The notes beneath the pieces were generated by a model. The model was not told where the DNA came from and searched no databases. It saw nothing but the letters and a program-made list of their open reading frames with translations. The position numbers and the translations under genes were made by a program. A stretch of DNA of 64,000 nucleotides. It comes from Allobosea sp. GTDB lineage: Bacteria; Pseudomonadota; Alphaproteobacteria; Rhizobiales; Beijerinckiaceae. The stretch's first letter is position 1, and every line of letters begins with the position of its first letter. Below are positions 35,620-44,480 of this stretch, piece after piece. The stretch covers positions 248,001 through 312,000 of the forward strand of contig JAAEQB010000120.1 in the NCBI GenBank assembly GCA_024231975.1, given 5' to 3'.

Positions 35620-36222
35620 TTAAAACCAGATCCCCTTCGCCGTCGTCAGCAATTGCCGGCGCTCGACGAGGCCATTCAGACCGCCATTGATCAGCTGGGT
35701 GACGCGGGCCGCATCGTCGCGGTCGGCGGCGGCGTTGATCTTGCGGTCGCGCCAATAGGCGAAGGCGATCTGCACCGAGATGCGCGGATCGAGCGCCAGC
35801 TCCGGCCGCCCCTCCAGGTCGATGTTCAGCATCCGGCCGATCCGCTTGTAGTTGGCCCGGCCGGTGAGCTGGAAGATGCCGCGCCCATGATAGCGCGCGC
35901 CGTCGCCGGGCTCGCTGTTGCCGAGATCCTCGCGGCCTTCGTATTTGGCGAACTGCTTCTTCCCGCCCTTCTCTTCCAGCGTGCGGAAGCGGTCGGTCTC
36001 GAAGGCGGCCTGCGCCAGGAAATGGCAGACGCGCAGCGGCGTCGTCAGGTCGGCCTCGGCCGCGAGCCGCGCGAAATGCAGGCTGATATTGCCCATGATC
36101 TCGGCCTTGCCGATCGGCGCAAGGCGCGAGAGTCGCTCGAAGGTCACGGCAAGGTCCGGCGGTCGCGGAGCCTGCGGCTCCTCGACCGGTACGTCTTCGG
36201 CTGGCGATCCCTGCATCGACAT
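35620..36222 (-). CDS. Glycoside hydrolase family 19 (chitinase/lysozyme-type) protein
   Basis: A 200-residue GH19 protein. The catalytic Glu lies in AAFETDRFRTLEE, and YHGRGIFQLTGRANYKR and QLINGGLNG are family signatures. Such enzymes cut chitin or, in phage endolysins, peptidoglycan. No signal peptide or holin gene is seen, and the N-terminal 25 residues are acidic and Pro-rich. It may be a domesticated phage lysin. It is a lone gene between the diguanylate cyclase and a Tat-exported aminotransferase-like gene. Confidence 0.88.
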   Translation of the reverse strand: MSMQGSPAEDVPVEEPQAPRPPDLAVTFERLSRLAPIGKAEIMGNISLHFARLAAEADLTTPLRVCHFLAQAAFETDRFRTLEEKGGKKQFAKYEGREDLGNSEPGDGARYHGRGIFQLTGRANYKRIGRMLNIDLEGRPELALDPRISVQIAFAYWRDRKINAAADRDDAARVTQLINGGLNGLVERRQLLTTAKGIWF

Positions 36223-36356
36223 GGCGGCACTCCTGTTGCGCGTTTGCGCGAGTATGCATCGGTTTCGCGGCGCGGGGATAAACTCGCCAGCAAGACCGTC
36301 ACGGCCCTGAAACAGCCGGCCCTTAGCGAAGGCTACCGCCTCGGGGACAATCCGCC

Positions 36357-37649
36357 ATGACCGACCACACCACTCTCAGCCGCCGCACGCTGCTCGCCGC
36401 GCTCGGCACTGCCGCCCTCGCCGCCCCTGCTCTTGCTCGCTCGCTGCCCGCGCTGCCGACCAGCAATATCGGAATCGACACCGGCTATTGGGATGCGGTC
36501 CGCCGCCTCTACAGCGTCACGCCCGAGATGGTGAACCTGGAGAATGGCTATTGGGGCATCATGGCCGAGCCGGTGAAGACCGAATACAAGCGCCTGACCG
36601 ATTTCGTGAATTTCGAGAACACCGTCTACGCCCGCAGCAAGATCGGCCAGGACCTCGACAATGTCCGCACGCCGCTGGCCGATTTCCTCGGCGTCGCCCG
36701 CGAGGAGATCGCGCTGACCCGCGGCGCCACCGAGGCGCTGCAGACGCTGATCGCCGGCTACAACAGGCTGAAGCCTGGCGACGGCGTGCTCTATGCCGAT
36801 CTCGACTATGACTCGATGCAGTACGCCATGAACTGGCTGAAGAACCGGCGCGGCGTCGAGGTCGCCAAATTCGACATCCCGGAGCCGGCGACCAAGGCCA
36901 ATGTCCTCGAAGCCTATGAAGCCGCGCTCAAGGCCAACCCGAAGACAAAACTCTTGCTGCTCACCCATATCAGCCACCGCACCGGGCTGATGATGCCGGT
37001 CAGGGAGCTGGCCGCCATGGCGAAGGCGCGCGGCATCGACGTCATCCTCGACGCGGCCCATAGCTGGGGCCAGGTCGACTTCAAGGCCAGGGATCTCGGC
37101 GTCGACTTCATCGGCTTCAACCTGCACAAATGGATCGGCGCGCCGCTCGGCGTCGGCCTGATCTACATCGCCCGCGAGCGGCTGGCCGATATCGACACCC
37201 ATTACGGCGACGAGGATTTCAAGCCGGACGACGTCCGCTCGCGCATCCACACCGGCACCCCGAACTTCGCCGCCCAGCTCACCATCCCCGCTGCGCTCGC
37301 CTTGCATCAGGAGGTCGGCCCGCAGGCCAAGGAGGCGCGCTATCGCCATCTGCGCAACTACTGGGTCGCGAGGGCCCGCGAGCTGAAAGGCGTCGAGATC
37401 CAGACGCCGGACGATCCGGAGATGGTCGCCGGCATCACCTCCTTCGCCCTGACCGGCAAGCGCTCGGCGGCCGACTGCAACGCCGTCGTCGCGGCACTGC
37501 GCGACCAGCACAAGGTGATGACCGTGCGCCGTGGGGGCGTCGCCAAAGGCAACACCATCCGCATCTCGCCGGCGCCCTATCTGACGGAAGCCGATCTCGA
37601 TCGCTTCATCGCGGCGCTTGCGATCGTCTCGGGCAATCGGGCGGGGTAA
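36357..37649 (+). CDS. Tat-exported class V aminotransferase family protein
   Basis: A 430-residue fold-type I PLP protein (isopenicillin-N epimerase/cysteine desulfurase-like). The N-terminus SRRTLLAALGTAALAAPALA is a twin-arginine signal, so the enzyme should be folded with its cofactor in the cytoplasm and exported. The PLP lysine is in NLHKWIGAPLG, with DAAHSWGQVD as the cofactor-binding Asp. Substrate is unknown. The ribosome site is weak, but the signal peptide fixes the start at ATG 36357. Periplasmic PLP enzymes are uncommon; racemase or epimerase activity is one option. Confidence 0.88.
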   Translation: MTDHTTLSRRTLLAALGTAALAAPALARSLPALPTSNIGIDTGYWDAVRRLYSVTPEMVNLENGYWGIMAEPVKTEYKRLTDFVNFENTVYARSKIGQDLDNVRTPLADFLGVAREEIALTRGATEALQTLIAGYNRLKPGDGVLYADLDYDSMQYAMNWLKNRRGVEVAKFDIPEPATKANVLEAYEAALKANPKTKLLLLTHISHRTGLMMPVRELAAMAKARGIDVILDAAHSWGQVDFKARDLGVDFIGFNLHKWIGAPLGVGLIYIARERLADIDTHYGDEDFKPDDVRSRIHTGTPNFAAQLTIPAALALHQEVGPQAKEARYRHLRNYWVARARELKGVEIQTPDDPEMVAGITSFALTGKRSAADCNAVVAALRDQHKVMTVRRGGVAKGNTIRISPAPYLTEADLDRFIAALAIVSGNRAG

Positions 37650-37657
37650 CTCTCGTC

Positions 37658-37743
37658 ATTCTCGGGCGGCGCAAAGCGCCGACCCGAGAATCTCATGACA
37701 AGAAGGCGCTGGTTTCAGAGATGCTCGGGTCAAGCCCGAGCAT
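37658..37743. repeat. Two tandem palindromic repeats between convergent genes
   Basis: First palindrome 37658-37691: ATTCTCGGG with CCCGAGAAT plus an inner CGGCGC/GCGCCG around AAA. Second 37721-37743: ATGCTCGGG-TCAAG-CCCGAGCAT. Both carry the CTCGGG core followed by CATGAC or preceded by GTCAT. This is the look of a rhizobial repetitive extragenic palindrome. It sits between the convergent aminotransferase and TIGR02302 genes and may end transcription both ways. Confidence 0.75.
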
Positions 37744-37761
37744 GACGCGAGACCAAGGCAA

Positions 37762-40470
37762 TCAATTCCGCCGTAGCAGGCGCTCGAGATAATCGAGCTC
37801 CTCGGTCGGCCGCAGCGGATCGCCAAGGCGCCGCCTCAGCTCTTCGAGGATGCGCCGCGCCCGCTGCGTCGCGCTCTCATCGGCACCGGGCACCCGCACG
37901 CGGCCATCGGCCCAGTCGCGCTGGCGCTGCGGCCGTCCGAGCGGGTCGTTGTTGTCGCGCTGCTGGGCCGAGGGCCGGCCGGCCGGGCGTCCATCCGGAT
38001 CGCCATAGGCGTTCTCGTTGCCTTCGCCCTCGCCGGGCTCGCCTTGCATCTGCTGCGCGAGATTCTGGCCGCCCTTGCGCAGCGCTTCCAGCGCCCGCCC
38101 TTGCGAGTCGACCGCCTGCCCCTCCTGGCCCTGGCCGAGCTGGCCTTCCGCCTCGCGCATGGCATCCTCGGCCTCGCCGAGCTCGCCAGGATCGGCACCC
38201 ATGCCGCGCATGCGCCGCTGCAGGTCCTGCAGCCGCTCGCGCAGGGCCTGCTGGCGCTGCGACAGGCCCTGCTGCCCCTGGCCCTGCCCCCCTTCGGCGT
38301 TCTGGCCGTCCTCGCCTTCGCCGTCCTCGCCGGGCTGCTGCCCGGGTTGCTGGCCGCGCTGCCCGCGTTGGCCCTGCTGCCCTTGCTGGCGCTGGCCCTG
38401 CTGGCCGGGACGCGCCTGCTGCTGGCCCGGGCGCTGGCCGCGCTGGGTCCGGTTCTGGTTCTGCTGGTCCTGCTGATAGGTCTCGTCGCGCAATTGCTGC
38501 TGCTCGCGCGTCATGCGGTCGAGATCCCCCAACGCCTGGTTCATTTCGCGCTGGCGCGGGTCCTGCTGGCCAGGACGCGCCGTCTTGAGGTTGTTCAGGA
38601 GGTTGTTGAGCTCCTCCATCAGGCGCTGCGCCTCGGCCATGTCGCCGCGCTTGGTCAGCTCCTCGATGCGGTTGAGCATGTTCTGCAGGTCGCGCGGCGT
38701 CACCGTGCGGAAATTCTCCGGCAGCTGCGCCTGGTTCTGCTCGCCATTCTGCTGCTGGCGCTGCCATTGCTGGGCGAGCTCGCGCATGTACTGGTCCATG
38801 GCGCGGCGCAGATCCTCGGTGAGCTTCTTCATCTCCTCTTCGGAGGCGCCGCGCTCCAGCGCCTGCGCCAGGTTCTCCTGGGCGGCCCGCAGCGCCTTCT
38901 CGGCATCCGAAAGGTCGCCATCCTCGAGCTGCAGGGCGAAAGCCCACATCATCTCGGCGGTGTCACGCAGCTGGTCGTCGCTGGCGGCACGCCGCAGCCG
39001 TTCGCCGATCATGCGCATGCCCAAATAGACGCCGGTCTCCTTCATGAAGCGATCGGGCTCGATCATCAGCGCATCGAGCGCGAGCTGGACCTTCCTGCGG
39101 TTGTCGACGTCCATGACGAGCTTGCGCCGCTGCTCGACCAGCGCTTTGGCCAGCGGCTTGGTGAAGGTCCGTTGCGGCAGCACGACCTCGACGGTCTCGC
39201 TGCGCCCCTCCTGCCCGGTCTCATCACGGGCCAAAAGGCTCATATTGACCTTGGCGCCGGCCCAGGGATGGGCCGAGAAATCGACCGTGCTCTTCATCTC
39301 GTCTTCGCCGGAGCCGGAAGGCGGCACCGGCAGCACTTGCTTGGGCGCCTCGACCAGCGAGCGGCCGCCCGTGATCGGTCCGACGCGCGAGACCAGCACC
39401 TCGGCCGAGGCGATGCCGTAATCGTCCTTGGCGCGGTAGCTGAGGCCGAGTCCGCCTTGGACGCCACTGACGGCCTTCGGCGGCTGGGTGAAGGCGATCT
39501 CCGGCTTCTGGTCAATGATCGCGTGCAGGCTGAGCGTCTGCGCCGGCGCGCCCGAGCCGGTGATGCGCAAGGTGCCGTCGCCGGCGACGAGATAGCGCTT
39601 CTCAGTAACTGCGACCGTGTTCGTCGGCACCGCCTTGGCCTCGGCCGGCTTGGCGTCTCCGGATTTGGCCTCGCCGGGCTTGCCCTCGACCGGGACGGCA
39701 TCGAGGCGGCCGGTGGTCGCGACATCCATGCCGCTCTTGCCGGCGATGCGCACCACCACCGTCGACTTCTCGGGCACGTTGAAACTCGGGCTGGCGAGCC
39801 TGCCGAAATCGATCAGGATCGGCGGCATGCGCGTATAGGACGGCGGGTCGATCCAGGCATCGATCCGCACTGCGGCGGCAGCGAGCGCCGGACCGCGCCA
39901 GTCGAAGGCGGCGGTCAGCCGCGGCAGGGCCTCATGCCCGGCGACGAAGAAGCCGGCCACGGCCGCGACCAGCGGCACCGCACGCAGGGCACGCTTGTCG
40001 CGCCCGGCCATACGCGGTTGCGGCGGCGCGACCTTCAGCACCGCGACATGGGCGCTCTGGCGCTGCAGGTGCAGCGCCCACAGGGCCTGCGAGACCGGGT
40101 CCTTGCCGCCGACCGCAAGCGAATCCTCAAGCGACGTCGCCGGACGGTGCGCCCCATCCATCGAATGATCGAGCCGGGTGAGCGCCTCGCGGCGGCTCGG
40201 CCAGCGACCGGTAATGGCCGGCCAGAAACTCGCGAGTAGGAGGAGAGCGAAAATGGCGGAACCGGCAGCCCGCCCCCACCAGGGCAAATGCAGCCAGAGC
40301 CCGAACCAGGAGACGGCGAGGAAGCCAAGGACGACGCAGAGTGGCGCCCACAATTTCGGCCAGAGCCGCTCCCAGGCAAGAGACAGCCGCGACGCCGCAG
40401 TCAGGCGCTCCAGCCTCTTGCGGATTATGCCGACCGGATCAAGCGCCGTGCGGCGCGGTGCTTCGCTCAT
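37762..40470 (-). CDS. TIGR02302 / DUF4175 membrane protein with Gln/Arg/Gly-rich region
   Basis: A 902-residue alphaproteobacterial envelope protein. Two membrane helices near the N-terminus (about 38-90) and a third near 165-180 are followed by a large periplasmic part with beta domains (DPPSYTRMPPILIDFG) and then helical segments. Residues about 580-800 are extremely Gln-rich, with a core at 655-750 of Q, G, R and P. The C-terminus is a charged helix (RARRILEELRRRLGDP). Function is unknown. Upstream 40497-40530 holds GCCTCTCC/GGAGAGGC inverted arms. It is followed by palindromic repeats. Confidence 0.85.
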   Translation of the reverse strand: MSEAPRRTALDPVGIIRKRLERLTAASRLSLAWERLWPKLWAPLCVVLGFLAVSWFGLWLHLPWWGRAAGSAIFALLLLASFWPAITGRWPSRREALTRLDHSMDGAHRPATSLEDSLAVGGKDPVSQALWALHLQRQSAHVAVLKVAPPQPRMAGRDKRALRAVPLVAAVAGFFVAGHEALPRLTAAFDWRGPALAAAAVRIDAWIDPPSYTRMPPILIDFGRLASPSFNVPEKSTVVVRIAGKSGMDVATTGRLDAVPVEGKPGEAKSGDAKPAEAKAVPTNTVAVTEKRYLVAGDGTLRITGSGAPAQTLSLHAIIDQKPEIAFTQPPKAVSGVQGGLGLSYRAKDDYGIASAEVLVSRVGPITGGRSLVEAPKQVLPVPPSGSGEDEMKSTVDFSAHPWAGAKVNMSLLARDETGQEGRSETVEVVLPQRTFTKPLAKALVEQRRKLVMDVDNRRKVQLALDALMIEPDRFMKETGVYLGMRMIGERLRRAASDDQLRDTAEMMWAFALQLEDGDLSDAEKALRAAQENLAQALERGASEEEMKKLTEDLRRAMDQYMRELAQQWQRQQQNGEQNQAQLPENFRTVTPRDLQNMLNRIEELTKRGDMAEAQRLMEELNNLLNNLKTARPGQQDPRQREMNQALGDLDRMTREQQQLRDETYQQDQQNQNRTQRGQRPGQQQARPGQQGQRQQGQQGQRGQRGQQPGQQPGEDGEGEDGQNAEGGQGQGQQGLSQRQQALRERLQDLQRRMRGMGADPGELGEAEDAMREAEGQLGQGQEGQAVDSQGRALEALRKGGQNLAQQMQGEPGEGEGNENAYGDPDGRPAGRPSAQQRDNNDPLGRPQRQRDWADGRVRVPGADESATQRARRILEELRRRLGDPLRPTEELDYLERLLRRN

Positions 40471-40603
40471 CCGCTGCTCCGGGCCGCCCCCGCGGCGCCT
40501 CTCCTAACTTCATCGATCGAAGGGAGAGGCTAACACGGGAATGTGGCGTGACCAGCGTCGAAGCGCCACGCCCCACAGCTGCTCCGGGAAATGTGAAGCA
40601 GAC

Positions 40604-41893
40604 TCAGGGCAGCCAGGGCGGCGCGCGATCCGTGCCGATCAGCTCTTCATAGCTCTGGCGCGGCCGCGTCACCGCGAATTTGTCGCCCTTCACCAGCACT
40701 TCGGCGACGAGCGGACGCTGGTTGTAGGTCGAGGACATGCTGGCGCCATAGGCGCCGGCGGTCATGAAGGCGATGAGGTCGCCAGGCTTCAGCGCGGAGA
40801 GCTCGCGCCCGGTGGTGAAGGTATCGCCTGATTCGCAGATCGGCCCGACCACATCATAGGCGATCGTCTTGCCGCCTTCCACCGGCTCCGCCACCGGCCA
40901 GATCTCGTGATAGGCCTCGTACATGGCCGGCCGCATCAGGTCGTTCATCGCCGCGTCGACGACGAGGAATTCCTTGGTCGGGCGCGGATTGAGATGCAGC
41001 ACCCTGGTCAGCAGGATGCCGGCATTGCCGACGATCAGGCGTCCCGGCTCAAAGCCGAGCTCGGCGTCGAGCCCCTTCGTCACCCTGGCGACCATCGCGG
41101 CATAGGCCTCGATCAGGCCGGGGCCATGGTCGAACTCCCTGGGAATTTCGTAGGGGATGCCGAGCCCGCCGCCGAGGTCGAGCCGGTCGACGCGGTGCCC
41201 TTCGGCCCGCAGCGCCAGCACGAGGTCGCGCATCTTGGTATAGGCTGCCTCGAAGGCGTCGACCTCGCGGATCTGGCTGCCGATATGCACGGCAAGACCC
41301 ATGATCCTGACGCCCGCCATATTGGCGGCGCGGGCATAGAGCCGGTGCACCTCCTCGAAGGAGACGCCGAACTTGTTGGCCGAAGACCCCGTGGTGATCT
41401 TGGCGTGGCCGCCGGCGCCGATATCGGGATTGACCCGGAACACCGCCTCCTGGCGCTTGCCGAGCCGCTGCGCCACCTTCGAGAGCAGGTCGAGTTCGCC
41501 CTCGGTCTCGATATTGACCTGGTAGATGCCGGCCTCGACCGCGAAGGCAAGCTCACTCTCAGCTTTGCCAACGCCGGAGAAGACGATCTTGCTGGCCGGG
41601 AAACCGGCGGCGAGCGCCTTGCGGATCTCGCCTTCCGAGACCGTGTCGGCGCCGGCGCCGAGCGCAGCCAGCGTCTTCAGCACGCCGAGATTGCTGTTCG
41701 CCTTCATGGCGTAGAAGACATGCGCCGGCTTGCCCGGAGCGATCGAGGCCATCGCCGCTTCATAAAGGCGGTAATGCCGTTCGATCGTCGCGGAGGAATA
41801 GACATAGACCGGCGTTCCGACCTCAGCCGCGATCTCGCGCAGGTCGACATCCTCGGCGAAGAGCGCGCCGTCGCGATAGGCGAAGTGATGCAT
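40604..41893 (-). CDS. lysA: Diaminopimelate decarboxylase
   Basis: A 429-residue fold-type III PLP enzyme for the last step of lysine synthesis. The PLP lysine is in HVFYAMKANSNLGVL. The active-site His of the HIGS motif (AVHIGSQI), the Gly-rich GGGLGIPY, and the C-terminal Cys/Glu region GPICESGDTF and AGAYGASMSS are present. It is the third gene of the leftward argH-lptM-lysA unit, 18 bases after lptM. Confidence 0.97.
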   Translation of the reverse strand: MHHFAYRDGALFAEDVDLREIAAEVGTPVYVYSSATIERHYRLYEAAMASIAPGKPAHVFYAMKANSNLGVLKTLAALGAGADTVSEGEIRKALAAGFPASKIVFSGVGKAESELAFAVEAGIYQVNIETEGELDLLSKVAQRLGKRQEAVFRVNPDIGAGGHAKITTGSSANKFGVSFEEVHRLYARAANMAGVRIMGLAVHIGSQIREVDAFEAAYTKMRDLVLALRAEGHRVDRLDLGGGLGIPYEIPREFDHGPGLIEAYAAMVARVTKGLDAELGFEPGRLIVGNAGILLTRVLHLNPRPTKEFLVVDAAMNDLMRPAMYEAYHEIWPVAEPVEGGKTIAYDVVGPICESGDTFTTGRELSALKPGDLIAFMTAGAYGASMSSTYNQRPLVAEVLVKGDKFAVTRPRQSYEELIGTDRAPPWLP

Positions 41894-41911
41894 CGAAGGT
41901 CCGGAAGACTG

Positions 41912-42172
41912 TCAGAGCAGCGGGTCGAGGACGAAGGGCTTCTCGGGAATCTCGATCGCCTTGTTGCGCTTCGGCGCCTTGCCGAGCGGCGAAGCCTCCG
42001 TCGCGTTGAAGGTATTCTCGACCGCGCCGGTCTGCTGATCCGGCAGGTCGATCGCGTTCTTGGCGTTCGGCGGCGGCTCCAGTGGTCCGCGGCGGCCGCA
42101 AGCCGCAAGGGCGAGGCCGAGCAGGCCGACCACCAGAACGGTGCGGCCGAGTTTCAGGCGGGATTGCAGCAC
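41912..42172 (-). CDS. lptM: LptM-like small lipoprotein
   Basis: An 86-residue lipoprotein: signal helix VLVVGLLGLALAAC with the lipobox LAAC (acylated Cys at about 25), then GRRGPLEPPP, the hallmark of LptM/YifL. In E. coli this protein assists assembly of the LptD LPS translocon. Location before lysA matches the yifL neighbourhood of other proteobacteria. Start is GTG 42172 with AAGGA upstream. The remainder is Pro/Asn-rich and likely disordered. Confidence 0.88.
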   Translation of the reverse strand: MLQSRLKLGRTVLVVGLLGLALAACGRRGPLEPPPNAKNAIDLPDQQTGAVENTFNATEASPLGKAPKRNKAIEIPEKPFVLDPLL

Positions 42173-42248
42173 GAACAGTGATCCTTAGGCGAAGCTTCGG
42201 GACGAGTGTAGCGAATGGCGCGCAAGCTTGCGAGCCTTTGCGCCGGGA

Positions 42249-43649
42249 TCATGACTGCGGCTTCGCGTCCTTGGCGAGCTGCTTCAGCCAGCGCTTGGCT
42301 TGCCGCTTCACATTGGCGGGAGCGGTGCCGCCATAGCTTGTCCGGCTCTTCACCGAGCGCTCGACGCCGAGCACGGCGAAGATCTCGTCGGAAATCTTCG
42401 GTTCGACCTCCTGCATCTCGGCAAGCGAGAGCTTCTCCAGCCCGACGCCCTTGGCCGAGGCGATGCCGACGAGCCGGCCGGTGACGTGATGAGCGTCGCG
42501 GAACGGCATCTTCAGCACGCGCACCAGCCAGTCGGCGAGGTCGGTCGCGGTGGCGTAGCCGAGGCCTGCGGCCTTCTTCATCGTCTTCAGGTCGGGCTGC
42601 ATGTCGCGGACCATGCCGGCGCTCGCGGCGAGGCAGAGCGACAGGGTCTGCACCGCATCGAACGTGCCTTCCTTGTCCTCCTGCATGTCCTTCGAATAGG
42701 TCAGCGGCAGGCCCTTCATCATCGTCAGCAGGCCCTGCAGCGCCCCGAAGACGCGGCCCGCCTTGCCGCGCACCAGTTCGGCCGCGTCGGGGTTGCGCTT
42801 CTGCGGCATGATCGACGAGCCGGTCGAGAACTTGTCGGAGAGCTTGACGAAGCCGAATTGCGGCGTCGCCCACAGCACGATCTCCTCGGCCAGGCGCGAC
42901 AGGTGCATGGCGCAGATCGAGGCCGCGGAGAGCGTCTCCAGGACGAAATCGCGATCCGAGACCGAATCGAGCGAGTTCGCCGTCGGCCGGGAAAAGCCGA
43001 GCGCCTTGGCAGTCATGTGCCGGTCGATCGGGAAGGAGGTGCCGGCGAGCGCGGCGGCGCCGAGCGGGCATTCGTTCATGCGCTCGCGAGCGTCGCGAAG
43101 GCGGCCGCGGTCGCGCGCCAGCATCTCGACATAGGCGAGCAGGTGATGGCCGAAGGTGACCGGCTGGGCCGACTGCAGATGGGTGAAGCCCGGCATCACC
43201 GCCCCGGCATAGGTATCCGCCTTTTCGGCGAGTGCGAGTTGGAGGTCGGCGACCTGCTCGTCGAGCTGGTCGAGCGCGTCTCGCACCCAAAGGCGCATAT
43301 CGGTCGCGACCTGGTCGTTGCGCGAGCGCGCGGTGTGCAGGCGCCCGGCGGCGAGCCCGATCCGGTCCTTGAGATTGCTCTCGATGTTCATGTGGATGTC
43401 TTCGAGCGCGCGCGAGAACGTGAAGCGCCCGGCCTCGATCTCGGCCTCGATGCCCTTGAGTCCGGCCGAGATGACGTCCACGTCGTCCTTCGTCAGGATA
43501 CCGGTCTCAGCCAGCATGGCGGCGTGTGCCAGCGAGCCGCGGATGTCCTGGCGCCACAGGCGCTGGTCGAAATCGATGGAGGCGTTGATCTCCTCCATGA
43601 TGGCGTCGGGACCTGTGGCGAAACGCCCACCCCACATGCGGTTGCTCAC
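42249..43649 (-). CDS. argH: Argininosuccinate lyase
   Basis: A 466-residue fumarase/aspartase superfamily enzyme that splits argininosuccinate into arginine and fumarate. The family signature GSSIMPQKRNPD is intact, with catalytic Ser in its loop and His in GFTHLQSAQPVTFGHH. The N-terminal MWGGRF start is typical. It is divergent from a TlpA-like gene with 31 bases between, and heads the argH-lptM-lysA unit. Confidence 0.97.
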   Translation of the reverse strand: MSNRMWGGRFATGPDAIMEEINASIDFDQRLWRQDIRGSLAHAAMLAETGILTKDDVDVISAGLKGIEAEIEAGRFTFSRALEDIHMNIESNLKDRIGLAAGRLHTARSRNDQVATDMRLWVRDALDQLDEQVADLQLALAEKADTYAGAVMPGFTHLQSAQPVTFGHHLLAYVEMLARDRGRLRDARERMNECPLGAAALAGTSFPIDRHMTAKALGFSRPTANSLDSVSDRDFVLETLSAASICAMHLSRLAEEIVLWATPQFGFVKLSDKFSTGSSIMPQKRNPDAAELVRGKAGRVFGALQGLLTMMKGLPLTYSKDMQEDKEGTFDAVQTLSLCLAASAGMVRDMQPDLKTMKKAAGLGYATATDLADWLVRVLKMPFRDAHHVTGRLVGIASAKGVGLEKLSLAEMQEVEPKISDEIFAVLGVERSVKSRTSYGGTAPANVKRQAKRWLKQLAKDAKPQS

Positions 43650-43680
43650 GGCGGTCTTTCCTGCTCTTCAAGGACGCGCG

Positions 43681-44310
43681 ATGACGTCTCGGTCGAAAAT
43701 AGTGGTGGCCTGCGGGGCTCTGGCGCTGCTGGTGTTCGGCGGCGCTGGCGCCTTCTACTCCGTCCGGGGTGGAGCCGGCAATTCCGTCTGCAGCGCTGCC
43801 GCGACGAAGGTCGAGACATTGCGCGCCCTGGCGAAGGGCGAGGTCGCGGCCGTCGAGGTCGCCAAGCAGCCGGCGCTCCTGCCCGATCTTGCCTTCAACG
43901 GCCCGGACGGCAAGCCGACGACGCTGTCCGCCATGCGCGGCAAGACCGTTCTGGTCAATCTCTGGGCGACCTGGTGTCTGCCCTGCCTCACCGAGATGCC
44001 GGCGCTCGATGCGCTCCAGGGCGCGCTCGGAGGCCCGGATTTCGAGGTGGTGGCGATCAACATCGACACGCGCCACCCCGACAAGCCGAAGAAGTGGCTG
44101 GCCGACAAGAGCATCACCCGCCTCGCCTATTATGCCGACCCGCAGGCCAAGGTCTTCCAGGACATCCGCTCCGTGAAAAAGGTCGAGGGCATGCCGATCA
44201 GCCTGCTGGTCGATCCCGCCGGCTGCGAGCTCGCTTTGCTGCAGGGCCCGGCCGAGTGGGCCGGCGCCGATGCCAAGGCGCTGATCACCGCCGCGATCGG
44301 CCGGCGCTGA
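43681..44310 (+). CDS. tlpA: TlpA-like membrane-anchored thiol-disulfide oxidoreductase
   Basis: A 209-residue thioredoxin-fold protein. One N-terminal membrane anchor (about 8-26) is followed by a periplasmic domain with active site WCLPC in VNLWATWCLPCLTEMPAL, and the cis-Pro in VEGMPISLLVD. Bradyrhizobium TlpA reduces the copper site of cytochrome oxidase subunit II and its chaperone ScoI. Divergence from argH matches rhizobial tlpA loci as far as I know. ATG 43681 follows AAGGA. An extra Cys pair (C36 near the anchor and Cys in PAGCEL) resembles the structural disulfide of TlpA. Confidence 0.88.
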   Translation: MTSRSKIVVACGALALLVFGGAGAFYSVRGGAGNSVCSAAATKVETLRALAKGEVAAVEVAKQPALLPDLAFNGPDGKPTTLSAMRGKTVLVNLWATWCLPCLTEMPALDALQGALGGPDFEVVAINIDTRHPDKPKKWLADKSITRLAYYADPQAKVFQDIRSVKKVEGMPISLLVDPAGCELALLQGPAEWAGADAKALITAAIGRR

Positions 44311-44480
44311 GCTCCCGCCCCCGTCGATCACGGCCCTGACATCCACAAGAGCGACAAGCGGCTTCAGGCCCCATCCTTCGATCGCAAGGTCGCGGGATGT
44401 AGACCTGTATCCGCTCGAACCCGTTGCAGCATGACCCGCGTCGGCGACGCCGACACCACCGATCGTACAGGAGCGATGCG

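Noticed and set aside
38044..40239. 731-codon plus-strand frame rich in Leu
   Set aside because: It is the antisense image of the Gln-rich TIGR02302 gene (Gln codons read as Leu on the other strand).
40544..40569. GTGGCG/CGCCAC arms as lysA terminator
   Set aside because: Arms are short, the loop is long and no T-run follows.
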